From Corynespora cassiicola (Eukaryota > Ascomycota > Dothideomycetes > Pleosporales > Corynesporascaceae), in the NCBI GenBank assembly GCA_022059125.1, contig JAEUWY010000002.1, forward strand, positions 1,364,001 through 1,428,000: a DNA stretch of 64,000 nucleotides. Reading direction: 5' to 3'. Position 1 is the first letter of the stretch. Each line of letters starts with the position of its first letter. The notes under the pieces were generated by a model, which searched no databases, was not told the origin of the DNA, and worked only from the letters and a program-made list of their open reading frames with translations. A program made the position numbers and the translations under genes. Of this stretch, positions 22,971 through 35,700 are shown in pieces.

Positions 22971-24744
22971 GTTTGACACGTCGCCGGCCGCCTGGTCTAG
23001 AGATCCAGCGCCCTCGCCAAGCTCCGATGGAGACAGTCGGCAGCCAAGCTGGCCAAGCTGGAGGACGAGAAGGCCCTAGATTGCTTGGATGTGCAATTTT
23101 CATGCACAGGGCTCGGGACATGTGTCGACGAGCAGGTTCGCCGATTAGATGACCCGTAGAGAGCCATGCGATGAAACTCGGCCAGTGAGAGGGACCTGCG
23201 AGACTGGAAAGAGGTCGATGGCATGGCGAAGTCCCAAATGGGAAATCAAGCGAAGTTGACATACAAACCCATCAGAAGCAGACGTACGAATTCCCAGCGT
23301 GCACTGCGATAAACCATGGCCGTCCATTCGCTCTACTAATCGCCGCGGAAAGTCTGACGGGCCAGTTTACCCCGCCGTCCGCTGTGCGGGTGCGGGTGCG
23401 TGTGCGTGTGCGTGGATTGCAGCAAGCGACGGACCCGACAATGGCCCCAGCCCAATACTTAGCCCTACGGCTCCTCGGAAGCTGCTTAGCTAACGCCACC
23501 CCTCGCCTGCGCCTGCTTAGCTAAGTCGCCTCATACAATTTCCGCAGTGCTGACATGCTGCAAGCGCTGCTGACACGAAGGTAACCCCCCACAACCATCC
23601 CCTGCCCGCACCGCACCGCAGCCGTCTTCGGCTGCTCTGCCTTCCCAACCGCATATCAAAGCCCCGCTCCCCATTCTAGCCCCCCATCCTCCTACCGAAA
23701 ACGCGCCGTCACCTACGCTCCCCCTGCCCTCACCCGTCCTTGGCCGGCGCTTTGTCCTCACGGGCCGCGGATATAACGCTGCGTTGTGCAACTTCAGGGC
23801 CGGAGCGTGTCTGTGTCTGGAGGCGGTGTAGGTGGGAGACGAGCCTTTTCTCGGCGGATGCACCTCCCAAAGTGCCGTTTATGGATTCCGCAAGCGCAAT
23901 GCGAGGACGAGGGGGTGTGAGGCGCAAGGTGAGTATGACTGTTGGGCGGGAATAGTCTAGATAGCCATCTAGTACAGAGGGAGGGGTGTCGAGAGCATGC
24001 GGGATGCCGACTTCTGCGATGCAGGGCAAGCGCGGCAGGACAGGCAGCGAGCAGCGAGCAGCGAGCAATGCACGCACGGGTTGCATTCTGCTGAGAGATC
24101 AGACGAGTGCTGTGCGAGCGTGGGTGGGTGAGCGGGCCAAGCCGTTGGCTGGGAAGAAGGAGGAGCCAATGGGAGACTTTTTTTCCCCTTTTACTTTGGC
24201 CATGGTCTGGCTTGGGCGGTTGTACTTGAGGAGCGGCGTGAAGGCTCCTCGGGGCATGAGACCATCAAGAGAATGTGCTTGCACGGAGGCGGGCATGTGT
24301 GGGAATGCGACATTTCCGTCTGATGGGGGGTGGGCAGCTGTCTGTCTATCCTTGCCCTACCCTGGCTTGTCTGCCGTGCGTCTTGAGCCAGTACTGGGAA
24401 TGCCCAAACATTGACACTGGGAGTCGGCTTCGTCGACGGCCTCGATGGAGAGATACAACACCCCCGCTCTTCTCACGTGCACGCATGCAAGCCCTGAAGC
24501 ACAGAGATGAGGCAGCACATGGCATCGCAGATAAGCACCCTCCCCAAAGTGTCCATCCCCAACCACTAGAGCAGCAAGTCAGCAACTCGCAAGTCCCCGA
24601 CCTTTGGTCTGTTATGCACTCTTGCATCTATCCATCACCTCCCGATACGCAAACGACGACCATTTCCACATACAAGTCTTGACTGGATATTTGCAAAAAA
24701 GAAAAGGCGGAAATGTGATTGGCCGTCGCAAACTACTTCCCATC

Positions 24745-24780
24745 CCTCCTCCTCCTCCTCCACCTCCACCTCCACCTCCT
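24745..24780. repeat. (CCT/CCA)n microsatellite
   Basis: Twelve consecutive CCT or CCA triplets in non-coding DNA, directly visible. Confidence 0.9.
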
Positions 24781-27700
24781 TCTGCTGCATACGGCCAAGC
24801 CAGACCGTGCCCATGCCCATGGGCTACTGGTACCTACCTAGCCACTGGATGGGGGATCGCTGTGTGGAGCGCCTTGTGTGGGCCGTCGGCAAGTCCCGTC
24901 GCGCTGCGCTTGTGCTGGGGCGCCTCTGCCATGATGGTGCAGGAGGGAGGTGCGGGGAGCGGTTAGGTGTAGATCTTTACATCTTGGAGATTTGGAGATG
25001 GGTACGATACAAAGTCAATTTTGCGGCATGCAGTGGATGAGAAGGGTTGCTTGCGGCGCTCAACTCCGCAGCGCGTTTTTGTTCAGGCGATTTGGGCAAG
25101 GCTGATGTGAGGATCACCGGTACTTTTTTTTTGTGGTAGGTTGTAGGTTCATGTTCCTGGTGGATGAAGGGTTAGATGATGATTCATGATAAAAAAAAAG
25201 CCTCTGTGAAGTACATGTTTGGTTATGCAACCCAAACGTGAGTACTCTACCATGTCCCTAAGCATAACCATAGCCAAACTACTCAAGCATCAACATCAAC
25301 GCACGCCAAATACCGCCACTTGCAATAATATGGCCTACATCGCCCTTCTTTCATCTGTCCACTTCTAAATATACACCCCTCCTGCTCTCCATCCTCAACC
25401 ACAATCCAGCCCTATCCTTCACTCTGCCCAATCCCCACTGACGCTCCCATCTCCGCTCGGAAAAAGTAACGCGATCCAGCTAGTCCAGCCCAAACACCAC
25501 TGGCACGGCACCAAAACGCCACCTCGCATAAAGCCATTGGTGGTGCCGAATCAAGACATGGCTCTTCCTGCCGTACATGTCGGACCGCGTCAAGGCGCCC
25601 TTCGAACCATGGGATGCAGCAACATCGGGGACGGTACGGCATGTGGCAGATTGAATAGATTATCAGGACCCTTACGATTGATCTCGAGCAGGGCGCTTAT
25701 AGGAGGGGACAAGGTGAATGTTGGGCTAGATCCGGTCGCTATGGCTTTCGAGGCCGCATGCTCTGTTTTGCGGTTATTTGTATGTAGAAGGCTAGATCGA
25801 GGGGATATATAGACTACTGCAGCTTCGATGTAGCGGCCGTGATGCTCAGGAGTACATGCATCGAGCGTCCAAGGGCACTCCATGGGATGCGGATGGATTG
25901 CCACCACTTGGCTTTCGGTCGCTATTGCTTGCGCATTCTTGCATCTGTTCCGGAGCGCGGATGGGACGAATGCAGCAGAAGACAGAGGTGGAGGTGAGGA
26001 AGGGCGCTGCGGCATGCTCTCCTTCTGCCCAGCTAGATCCATGGACCATGGGACTAAGTCAGCGATACCATCATCATAGTCTTCAAGTCCCCCATCTTGT
26101 TACACGGTGCAGCTTCTTCGTTTTCAGTTCATGGAGAATATTAGGCTTGCGTTTCCCTGCATTTGTTCCTCATCTCCACATACGTATGTGTCGCGGAATT
26201 CTCCGTCCATAAAGAATGAATGCTTAGCTCCTCAGGGCATGGCTGGTGGTATGCAGTTCGCATGATCTTCTCAAGTTGGTATAGCTGGTCTGTGTCGACG
26301 TAGAAGAAAGGTTTGAGTCCGTCATTTGAAACATTGGGGAAAGACCCTGGGGTCTTTGTTTGCTATCCGGCCGTGGAGGGAGATCTACGCAGCTCTAAAC
26401 GCGATGCTTGCCACTGCATATCTATTCGCCTTGCTCCGAAGGAAAAAACGCAGAAGTGCGCAATAGGATAAAGCATAGATGGATATAGCAGATTCAGGCC
26501 AAAAAACGGTATTGGGTTTGCTGGTCTTAAGAAACTTCCAAAACGTGAATGTTGGAAGGGAAATGATGGGCACAGTCAATCCGTGTGCAGAATGTCTGAG
26601 AAATGGGATATATCATGTTATCCACCTGTGGATTGCAAGGCGCGCATGGAATGACTTCGATTGTTCGCGGCCATGCACCAGGCATGTTGTCCTTCATAAT
26701 AGCTTATCAGTTGAACCTGGCTTGCGTATGTGAGTAAAGCCCAGAGGTGCGAATCTCGGGATTTGCAGGGCACAGCGAATGCGAAGTGGGTAGGGGGCCT
26801 AAAGCCTGGCTAGCCGGTCAGTGACGTCGAACTCATATCCCTCTTGCCAAGCTCGCCTTCCCCACTTGGTCCCCCGCTCGAAGCTTGACATGCTTGCTTC
26901 TTTGCTGATATAATGTGCGGAGATGGATGCATCTTGATCCTCCTTATCTCAGCAGGGTCCACGTGAAGAAGTTAGACTCGTATGTCCGATGACGATGGCA
27001 TGAGCCGGCACATAGTCCCAACATGTATAGTTAGACCCAGCGCCATGGGTATGGAGCTTTGGTTGCCATGGCTAGAGTAGGATTATGGGTGAATAGGAGG
27101 TCGTCGATGTATCGGGCTGGTCTGAGGGTGTGAAATCGAGACATGGATTCGACTCGAGGTATTACTAACATACCGACCGGGACATAATTTGTTGCGGATG
27201 TAGGTCCGAGGAAGAAGCCACAACCAATAGGTTTCTTCGGCCCCCTGCATGGACGGGGTGAGAGGATGGGTACGCATCTGGCTACCTGCGTCACCGCACA
27301 CGTCTGTACGCGTGTAGACAGAAGAGGATGCCCATTGAATGGCAGTGCTGCAGCGCTGCAGTGCGTCTTGTGTAACAACATGAGAGCAGTGATGCGGTGC
27401 ACCCATATCCATCACTTTTTGGCTGAATGGAGAGGCATTTCGCGAAAAATATCCGAGGACTAGAGTAGGATTCTAGCAGGAGAGTGGTGGTGGGTATTTC
27501 GCAAAGTGCACACGTAGGCAAATGCGTGGGGTGGCTGTAGAAAGGATGACATGTGCCTTAGGCTAGGAGGGTAGACGTGTAGATTGGCCGTACGGTAGGG
27601 CGTGTGCAGATTTGGGGCTGCTGAGTCGTATCTTGGAATCCTTGGGGCGTATCGGTAATCGGTGAGTAACCAACCTGGCAGTATCAAGCCGCAGCCTCCA

Positions 27701-27873
27701 CAGCAGGCTCGGCAGCAATCCAGTGACAGTGGAAAATTCTGAGTGGGAATGTAAATATTCGGAGATGCAATAGTGATAGTGATAAATGCTTTCTTCTAGC
27801 TGGTGCTACCAGAGTCATGGCAGACGTAGCCAAATACCTGATAGACTGTGATATATACGCCAAAGCGCGGTGT

Positions 27874-27915
27874 TTGGGCGACCCTTTAGTCCGCGGACCT
27901 GGTCGGGTCGCCCAA
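27874..27915. repeat. Perfect 11-bp inverted repeat (hairpin)
   Basis: TTGGGCGACCC at 27874-27884 is exactly complementary to GGGTCGCCCAA at 27905-27915, with a 20-base spacer containing CCGCGG. It lies ~220 bases past the bZIP stop codon, so on the minus strand it may fall in that gene's 3' UTR. It could act as an RNA hairpin or a protein-binding palindrome; the sequence does not decide. Confidence 0.7.
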
Positions 27916-28131
27916 GTGTTTTCCTGGCCAGAGACCCTCTCTCTTCCATGAAAATGCTAATCAGTAGGGAGATTTCAATCTCGAGAACGCCGGTCGCCGT
28001 GGTATCAGTCAAGACCACCAGAGCCCAAAAATCAAACGCGCAAAGACTGAACGGGTATTAAGAAAGTCATAAAACCACAAAACTCCACTGTCCCCGGGTG
28101 AAGGTAGCGAAAAAGGGGGGGGGCAGACAAT

Positions 28132-29196
28132 TCAGATGAGCTCGTCCCCGCCGCTCCTTCGCGATTCTTCAATGGCCTGCCAAATGACGCTCTCCTCGTA
28201 GACAGGACCCTGGCCATCGCACTTGGCGCAGCCCTTGAGGCGTTCGCACACGTCGGCAATATCGACAAGGCCTTGCTTGACCAAGGGGTGCGATTGGATC
28301 AGGTCCCAGGTCTGTGAGGCGGGGATTTCTTTGCTCTTTGCTTTCCGGCGGGAGGCGGCATGGTCCTTGTCGGCACTGTTAACGACGCTGCCATTGGGGA
28401 GCGGCTGCACGTTGTAGGCATCGTCCTCTTTGGCGTCATCGTCGGGAAGCAGCGAGCCGGGCGATGGGTAGCTGGCGGAGACGGGGCGCGAGGAGGCGGG
28501 CGAATGACCCGACGTAGCGCGCAGGATCTCGTTCTCGGTGCGGGCGCGCTGCAGGGCGAGCTTGAGGCGCTCGTTGTCCGACTGCAGCGAGTGGGTGCTG
28601 GACTCGAGGGCGGAGAGCTTCGCCTCAAGGTCGCGCACGTGGCGCTCTTTGCGTTCGCGGAAGGCGCGCTGGCTGCGGGTGGGGGTCAGCAATTGCTCCT
28701 GCCACGGGGCTTCGAGGGGCTCCAGGGCACCTGCCCGCGCAAAGGGGATAGGAAGGAGACACGTACGCCGCTCTGTTCTGCGCCTTCCGCTTGCTCTGGG
28801 CGGGGGTCAGGCCGGGCTCCTTCTCCTCACTGCTGCTGCGGGTGCGGTTGGTGCGGGCATCGTCGACGTCGCCGCCAATGCCGCTGTCTACGCTTCCGAC
28901 GGGCATGGGGGTGTGGGCGATGGTGGGATCGGGAGAGCCCTGCGACGTGGGCAGGCCGTGCGGCGGGTAGGAGAAGGCGTCGTAGGAGGCGGGCATGAAG
29001 GCGCCGCCGTCGAGGTGGTCCTGAGGGCAGCAGGATTAGTCAAGGTCGCGGAGCAGCGGGTGCGGGGTCCTGCAGGCGGACTGGCTGGGAGGCTAGCAGA
29101 ACGTACAATGCCGTCGACGCCGGGCTGCGAGTACGGCGGCATGCCCATGTAGTGGTAGGGCGGCGGCGCCGCGTTGAAGAAGTTGTTGTACTCCAT
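28132..29196 (-). CDS. AP-1/Pap1-like bZIP transcription factor
   Basis: Nuclear bZIP transcription factor of the fungal AP-1-like class. Three exons (29196-29107, 29020-28767, 28672-28132) give 294 aa. The basic region is assembled across the second splice as KRKAQNRAAQRAFRERKERH (~107-126), the Pap1-type NxxAQxxFR signature, and this strongly supports the join. A leucine-zipper coiled coil follows (LEAKLSALESSTHSLQSDNE and onward). A Ser/Pro-rich linker leads to a conserved-looking C-terminus, VCERLKGCAKCDGQGPVYEE, with three clustered cysteines that could be a redox-sensing or metal-binding element; that is inference. The N-terminus is Tyr/Pro-rich. The start is uncertain: the frame stays open upstream to 29442 through a 12-bp tandem repeat. 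The ATG at 29196 was chosen for its plausible N-terminus. Confidence 0.88.
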
Positions 29197-29218
29197 GGCA
29201 GGCAGCGAGGCGTGGGCA

Positions 29219-29266
29219 GGATCGAGGACGGGATCGAGGGCAGGATCGAGGGCAGGATCGAGGGCC
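29219..29266. repeat. 12-bp tandem repeat, 4 copies
   Basis: Four head-to-tail copies of GGATCGAGGGCA-like units lie directly upstream of the chosen bZIP start. On the minus strand they would encode an (A/V)LDP repeat if translation began further upstream. Confidence 0.85.
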
Positions 29267-29599
29267 GACGACGCAGGGTGGAGAGTGACGGGGTCGTATC
29301 TGGCACGAAGGGCCGGCACGGTGGTGCTGGGGAGCGGCGGCGGGCAGACGTTATAACACCACAGCTGCGTTCTGGGCCTTATATCCCCACCGCCGGCGTG
29401 CTGGGAGAGGGCCACGACAGGGCAGCGGGAAGGGGAGCTCACAGCAGCGCACGTTCATGCTCCGCCGGCGGGCCATGCCCAAATGGTCCACGTTGGAGGC
29501 GCTGGGAGGGCAAGGGTGGCATGGACAGTCTATCGTGCGTGCAGCTGCTCTACCGGCGCCCACGCCTGGGCTGCTGCTGCACCTGCACGTCCGCACGTC

Positions 29600-29637
29600 T
29601 GCACGGTTGCACGGTTGCACGGCTGCACGGCTGCACG
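29600..29637. repeat. 8-bp tandem repeat TGCACGG(T/C)
   Basis: About 4.75 copies of an 8-base unit in non-coding DNA. Confidence 0.85.
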
Positions 29638-29732
29638 TACGTCTATCCCCATGCAGCTGGCGCCCTCGGGGGCAGCCCGCCGCCGGAGGGGCACAACGGC
29701 GCGACCGCCTGGGGGCCAGCACCAGAGCCCGC

Positions 29733-29762
29733 ACCAGCATCAGCACCAGCACCAGCACCAGC
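29733..29762. repeat. (CAGCAC)n hexamer repeat
   Basis: A run of CAGCAC/CAGCAT hexamers in GC-rich DNA upstream of the bZIP gene. Confidence 0.8.
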
Positions 29763-32700
29763 GTCGGCGCAACCAGCGCAGCCCGCCCAGCTCCAGCCCC
29801 GCAAGCTGCCCACCACGCAGCCCACCACGCAGCCCAGCAGCCGGCGCCGAAAAGCCACTGGCCCAGGTTGAAACCGCCAGTGCCATCGACCCCCCCTCAG
29901 CCCTGGGACGGAGCCGTGCTGCTGCTAGGACAGAAACCTAGCCACTGGCCACAGCCTTGGGCGCCCATCTCAGTGTCCGCGAGATGACTGCAGCCCGCCT
30001 TCAACGTGGACGGAGCCTTCAGGACTGCTCCTCCGCCGTCCACATGCGGCTCCCGCTGCCCGTGGCCATACACGCCCTACGGGCCATACAGGCACCAGGT
30101 GTGCCCCCCTTCAGTCCAATCGACGCCCTGCAACCCCGGGCGTGCATGCCACCTCCCCCATCCTCGTAGCCTTTGCGCCGCGACTTTCCGCATATCAACC
30201 CACACGCCTGCTGCTCTTCTGTGGTCCAACGGGGTAGCGAGCGCCAACGGACATGAGCGCCCCCTCGCCCTTGTCGAGACCCTTTGCCGGCCCCTCGTCT
30301 TCGACTACGTTAGCACGCCCATGGGAATCTCGCAGCCTCAGCCTGGAATCCTGTCTAGTGTCAGACGTTCATGGCCGAGCAGGCGCCGGGGCCCCGACAC
30401 CTGGCCGTGGACATGGCGAACACAGCGCCTGTGCAATGGCAATGGGCAATGGACCATGGGGAGCCTGTCCCGGCAGACAAGTGATGTGGTGAGCACTAAC
30501 CTTGCCTGGGCCTGATATACCCCCCCTTCAACCTATCATGGCGCCCAGTACTCAGGTTCCAGGGACTTTTGCAGCTTCACGGCGAGCTTGCCGTCCCTTC
30601 TTGACCTTCTTGCCTCACGCTGTCGACCTGCCCGTTCATGATGACTCTGCCAGCCCTCAGCAGCTCGCGCATGTGGCACACCTGGGTTGCAGCATGCATT
30701 CTTGTCCAGAGGCGCACACTATCCTCGCCAATCCATCGCACCGCCAATCGCACCATTCGGGCTCTGCAGCCGCCGGTAGCCACAGCTCATGGCCAACCCC
30801 CACCTCGTCTGCTGCGCCCTAAGAGGCCCATTTCAACAGCAGCCATCCTGGACCCTGCCTCCGGTGAAGCTTGTCTAGAATAGCCTAAATTTCTTCAACA
30901 ACGCACGCGAGTCGACCCCCAACGGCCGCCCGCCGCGATGCCCTCTGCACTTCTCCAGACGCCTCCAGATTCACCCCGAGGCCGTTGCATCGCGGCCGCC
31001 TTCGCTTAACCTTCATCTAGTCATTGATAAAATCATCCTCCAGCCACTCGGCTGCGTAGCCTCGCTGCGGCTGTCCGCCGTCGTCAGCCTGGCGGGGTGC
31101 GATTATCTCCCGTGACAGCCTGTAGCCCTAGGCGCGTTCCGAAAACGCTATTCGCACTGCACTTCACCCCCGCCCCGCGCCCCGGGCATCCCGATGGCCT
31201 TGTCGTGCCGCTGGAATCGCCAAAGCATCTCGGTGAAATGCAAACCACCGGCCCGCGTGCAATTGCATCGGCTTGCACGTTGTACGAAATACTCGATGCC
31301 GGAGAAGGTGTGCTTCTCCGATAAATGTCGGATCAACAAGATTTCCGGATCTTCGCGCCGTCCACACGCCGTCTGTGACCCACCCCGCTAAACTCATCCT
31401 AGAAAACCTCCCACCTCAACTCTGGCCCTATGCCCGACCATCATCATCACCTTTGCCATGGCCTTGGGCATTCCCCTTCGGCATGTGATCATCTTATCGT
31501 GCGAGCAGGGTCTGGTTTTCCAGAAGGTGCGCTTTCTTGTCCCATTTGTATGCCTTACTGCACGCCTCCCGTATGAGTAAGATGTTTATCTGCCTTGGTT
31601 CGTATTTGAGGTTAATTTGCGGTGAGGACGGCCAGCGCCAGAGCCTTCTTGCGGGAATTCTGACAGGTAACGAGCTTGAATTTCGCGCAGCCTAAGCAGT
31701 ATCGTCGTCTGCATGTGGCAAGCTCCCAATCAACAAGTGGGCCTGTGTCGTTTCCCAGGTTGACGTCGCTCAAAAGAATTGATTGAACAGTTGTCTCGTA
31801 CTCTGCATACCTTCTCATTTGAGAGATGCGATAGGGGACAACCCTTCAGAGGTTGGTCCAAGGTTGGTCACGGGGCGGCTTGCACGTTCCATTCCAAGGT
31901 CACTGACTTCCACTTGCATCATTCCTCTGCTTTGACCTTGACGGCTACTCACTTCCGATTCTTTGTCCCAGTCCCATTCCTACTAGCGTCAAATGGTTCG
32001 TGGCGAATTTTCATACCCCACGTTTTCAGATACACGGGAATTCCGGAGGTTGTGTCGCCGAAACTGGTATATTGGGAACAAATATGCTTACACATCTAAA
32101 TATTACGGAACATGCGCCACTACAAGCCCCCGAAACCCCTGCTTCGTTATCCCTTCGATCGGTCCATTCGGTTACAGTGCGGTGCGTTTGAAGATCAACT
32201 CGCTCCTTTCACAGTTGGCATCATGGATGCTCCGCCTTGGCATGAAGATCGTTATCCGGCTAGCGTTGAGGTTTTCGCAAACGTCTCTACTACCCCTCCA
32301 CTTCGAATATGGCCGACCGAGGCCGTGCTTAGACCCAAAGAAGTATTCGGATGGACTGGTTCTGTACAAGTCGCACCTTAGTTTATTCGGCAAGGACCAC
32401 CACTGTTACCTCACTAAGCAGATTTCCGCATGTAACGCGAGGCTTGGCGATACACGTACGCAATGCTCACGTTTCCTTATTTTTCGTCAATTCTCGGAAG
32501 GGATGCCTAATCTAAGAATACCGGGCAAAGGATTTTGTCTAGATGTCGGTCCTGACTATGGCAGGGTGAACCCGAGCAACACGTCTTGGGTACTCTGCAG
32601 ATTCATTATTCCCTAAGCCCTGTGGCCCGGGTTTGACCAAGTCCAGACCCATTATACCCCAGGCCATGCAGAAATGACAGCTTCTGTGTGATGTTTCGAG

Positions 32701-35700
32701 TCGACCACGTTTCATACAGACGCTATTGCTGTCACAAACCACTTACGGATTCTACTTCAAATTACAGTGAGACAATGACGACCCGATCAAGTCTATACTA
32801 CCATATTGTTTTTGTCAATTGGGCTACCGACCAGCACGAATCAGTGTGAAAGAGTCGCCTTCACTGAAGCGTTACCGCCTCCTGCGAACCAAAGTTCGTC
32901 ACTCAGGTGGCTAGTAACAAGATGGCACATTATCCTGTAGATTCTTGGGGAAATTGAGCATGCAGAGAAGTTCATGGAAGCCTTGTTGTTTCGTTCTAGC
33001 GGAAATAAAATTTAGCTTGGATAATGCCGCAAAGTTCGACGGCATAATGGCCCCACTCATTGGTTTTAACTAACGCCTGCATGGCTTGCAAAGCTTCACG
33101 GCGGCTTTGCATCCAAGAAAATTTCTTTTGCATGTACAACGCGCGCTGGTATGCTGGCAGCTTCCAGTTTCTCCGAAGTCACTTGATGCTTACGGTGATC
33201 AGCCACTATCACAATATGACCCTGCATTTTAGACTACACATTTGTCTTTTTGATTATCCTGATAACCATTCAAATCATCAGAGAAGTTTTCGATATGTTT
33301 TCAGACATTCAAATGGCTACAAAGTTACCCTTTCAACAATACGAGCCTCGTATCAAGATACGACATACAAAATTTTTTTCTCCGAAATTTACACCTAATT
33401 TACCAAAACTTGAAGACTCACAAACCACTACCTCTGCAACGTGCTATGTTCTGATCTTTGCGGAAATTCATGGGCTCAATGCCCAGGCTTGAACCATTCA
33501 AGGTGCTTGCATGTTGATGGAATAGGGCCGGCGGCGTATCGATCGGGTCTTGGCAAAGCCGACTCTTGTGATATTCGCCTCGCCGACCTAAGCTGCACTG
33601 TCATTTGAAGGCTTGCTACTAAAGCATCTAGACTGTTTGGAATTTCCTCAGCCGGCTAACTGTGGGTATGCGTTTCGGTCCGAGCACGTATAAGGCACAG
33701 GTCTGCCATGCAGCTGCCGCGCAGCCACCACGCATGAATCGACCAAAAAAGGGCGCTTAGAAAGGGCGACAGGTTTTTTGGTCGGATATTATTTCCAGCT
33801 TAAACGTCCTGAATTGCTCTAGCTCAAACGCCCTATTGGTTAGAGAGATAGGCTCTAGTTACCTACCTTCCCCCGGAAAGCGATGACGTGGTTGTGGATC
33901 TTGAGATCTACCACCAACGGCTCCGCTAAGGGGGGGAAAAGGATGAGTAGAGTTTTCGCCTTGGTCGCAGGGATACGAGACTGAGAGTTGCAGGAATATC
34001 TTCGGGTAGCCCAGTCGCTCGTGATCTCCATGTTTTTGGTCGCGTCCACGTTCTCCATCGCGCTACAGGCGGTAGATCTTTCAAACTTTGATAGTGTGCC
34101 CCCTAAGTGGAGAATATTAGTCTTATCTTGCTCCGCGGAGCAACCCCTTCCCCCCTGGCCCCGGCCCGCCATGTTATTTCTTTTTCGGGCGATGACTTCG
34201 GGGCTACATTTATTCGTGGGCTCATGGACTTTTTTTGGACGGATTTTTCGTCAAGTCGACTAGGTGTAGGGGAGTATGTTAGTTTGGTGTTTTGCGGTTT
34301 CTCCAAAGGCAGAAGTCCGTCTCCCCTGCAAGATACCGGCTCGGATATCTCGGAATTCGGGTGGCTTGACGTACAGTGGGGGCTGGTGACGATCTTGTAT
34401 GTTTTATATTCTTCCCTAGTCTTTTTCTCTGCTGCTTGGTTCTACTGGGCGTAACGGGCTTTCTTTGTTGAGCTTTCGGCCTTTCTCTGCCTCTGATTAT
34501 TCTGAACTTTTGGGCTATCCCGCTCTCGCTCTCTGTTTCTCTTTCCCATGCAAGTAGGTTAGTGTAAAAGAAGGAAAGTGTGGGTTCGGCCTCGGTGTTA
34601 AGTAGCCCGTGAGTGGCAAATTATGTGACGTTTCTGAATTCAGCATACAGTACGAACTTTAGCGGGATTACGCCTTTTAATGCCAGAACAAAGTGTCAAT
34701 GGACAATTTGGTAGTGTAGATTTGGTGAAGTCTCCCTGAAACTAGGTAGGGCATAGGCTCAGAGTCATCACTGCGACGTTATTGAAAATATAAAGCTTTG
34801 ATTTAGGATATCGTATGTTTTCTTCTGAATTTTAGTTTTCATTATGATACACTAAAATCCAAAATAGCACAACCTACAGTCTCCTCGATGTATGTAACAG
34901 CTCGTTAGTCTTCCGGAGCGTCAAAATAAACTTTCGAGCTCCTGGTCTGCGGCCTTTCAGCGGGACCTCGAGCAGTCTCCTGTTGGTCTTTCCTTAGTGT
35001 GTAAGGCTCTTCGGGTCACGTCATCTATGTTGTACGCGTGATGTCCACCTAATGATCTAGGAGCTATCTTCTTTCGCAACCTACCCGATTACTGATAAAT
35101 TAAATTTTTCTCCTGGTTTTCCGTCGGGAAAATGGGCGGCATGTTCGACCATGCCGAACTGCGTGACGTAAACAGCTTATATATTGTATCTTTATATATG
35201 ACCTATGTGTCAGTGTGGAATCGTTTGTCATCTGCGCGCTCATTTGCGGCGAAAGAGGAGCTATGGGGATCTGGAACGATGTCCCGAAAAGCCTTGAAAC
35301 CCCTCATATTACTGAAAGTTCTTGATTTTAGGACGCAAAGACTTGATCATGGAGGATCTTTTCATACACGCTCTTCTGATAACAAAAATCCCGAAGATCA
35401 GGTTTAGATTGTGTTTCGCGAAGTTGCTACTCTCATAGTTTTAGCTTCAACGAAATCTCAGACATTTCGGAACATTGTCTCGGCAGGGATTACATGGAGA
35501 TATGGGGTGTGATTGTATACCACATACATGATGCCGCACAATTCGTTTTAACGAACGACCCAAGCACCTGATAAGGCATGTGCTACCAGATTTATTAACT
35601 AGCATAGAACAATTATAGATGAAATAGATGGAACATACACCCAATAAATCCAAATTCGATCTTCCCAGTGCGCATCGCTGAACCCCTGAGAGATAGAAGA

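Larger units (their letters stand above)
22971..28131. other. Long intergenic region without supported gene
   Basis: Over 5 kb without a convincing gene on either strand. It contains GC-rich segments with simple repeats: a GCGGGTGCGTGT-type run near 23385-23415, the (CCT/CCA)n tract at 24745-24780, and A/T homopolymers near 25125 and 25190. The direct repeat CTGCTTAGCTAA occurs near 23482 and 23513. Short frames reach ~150 codons but have no domain or plausible composition. A GC-rich hairpin lies at 27874-27915, within the likely 3' flank of the bZIP gene. Confidence 0.6.

Noticed and set aside
31993..32616. 207-codon frame in the gene-poor block
   Set aside because: It has no domain, no neighbouring exons, overlaps other frames of similar look and lies in degraded DNA. 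It was considered as a transposon remnant but no polymerase or integrase motif was found.
33820..33880. tRNA-like A-box string (TGGTTAGAG)
   Set aside because: No matching B box (GGTTCGANNCC) or acceptor stem pairing could be found nearby.
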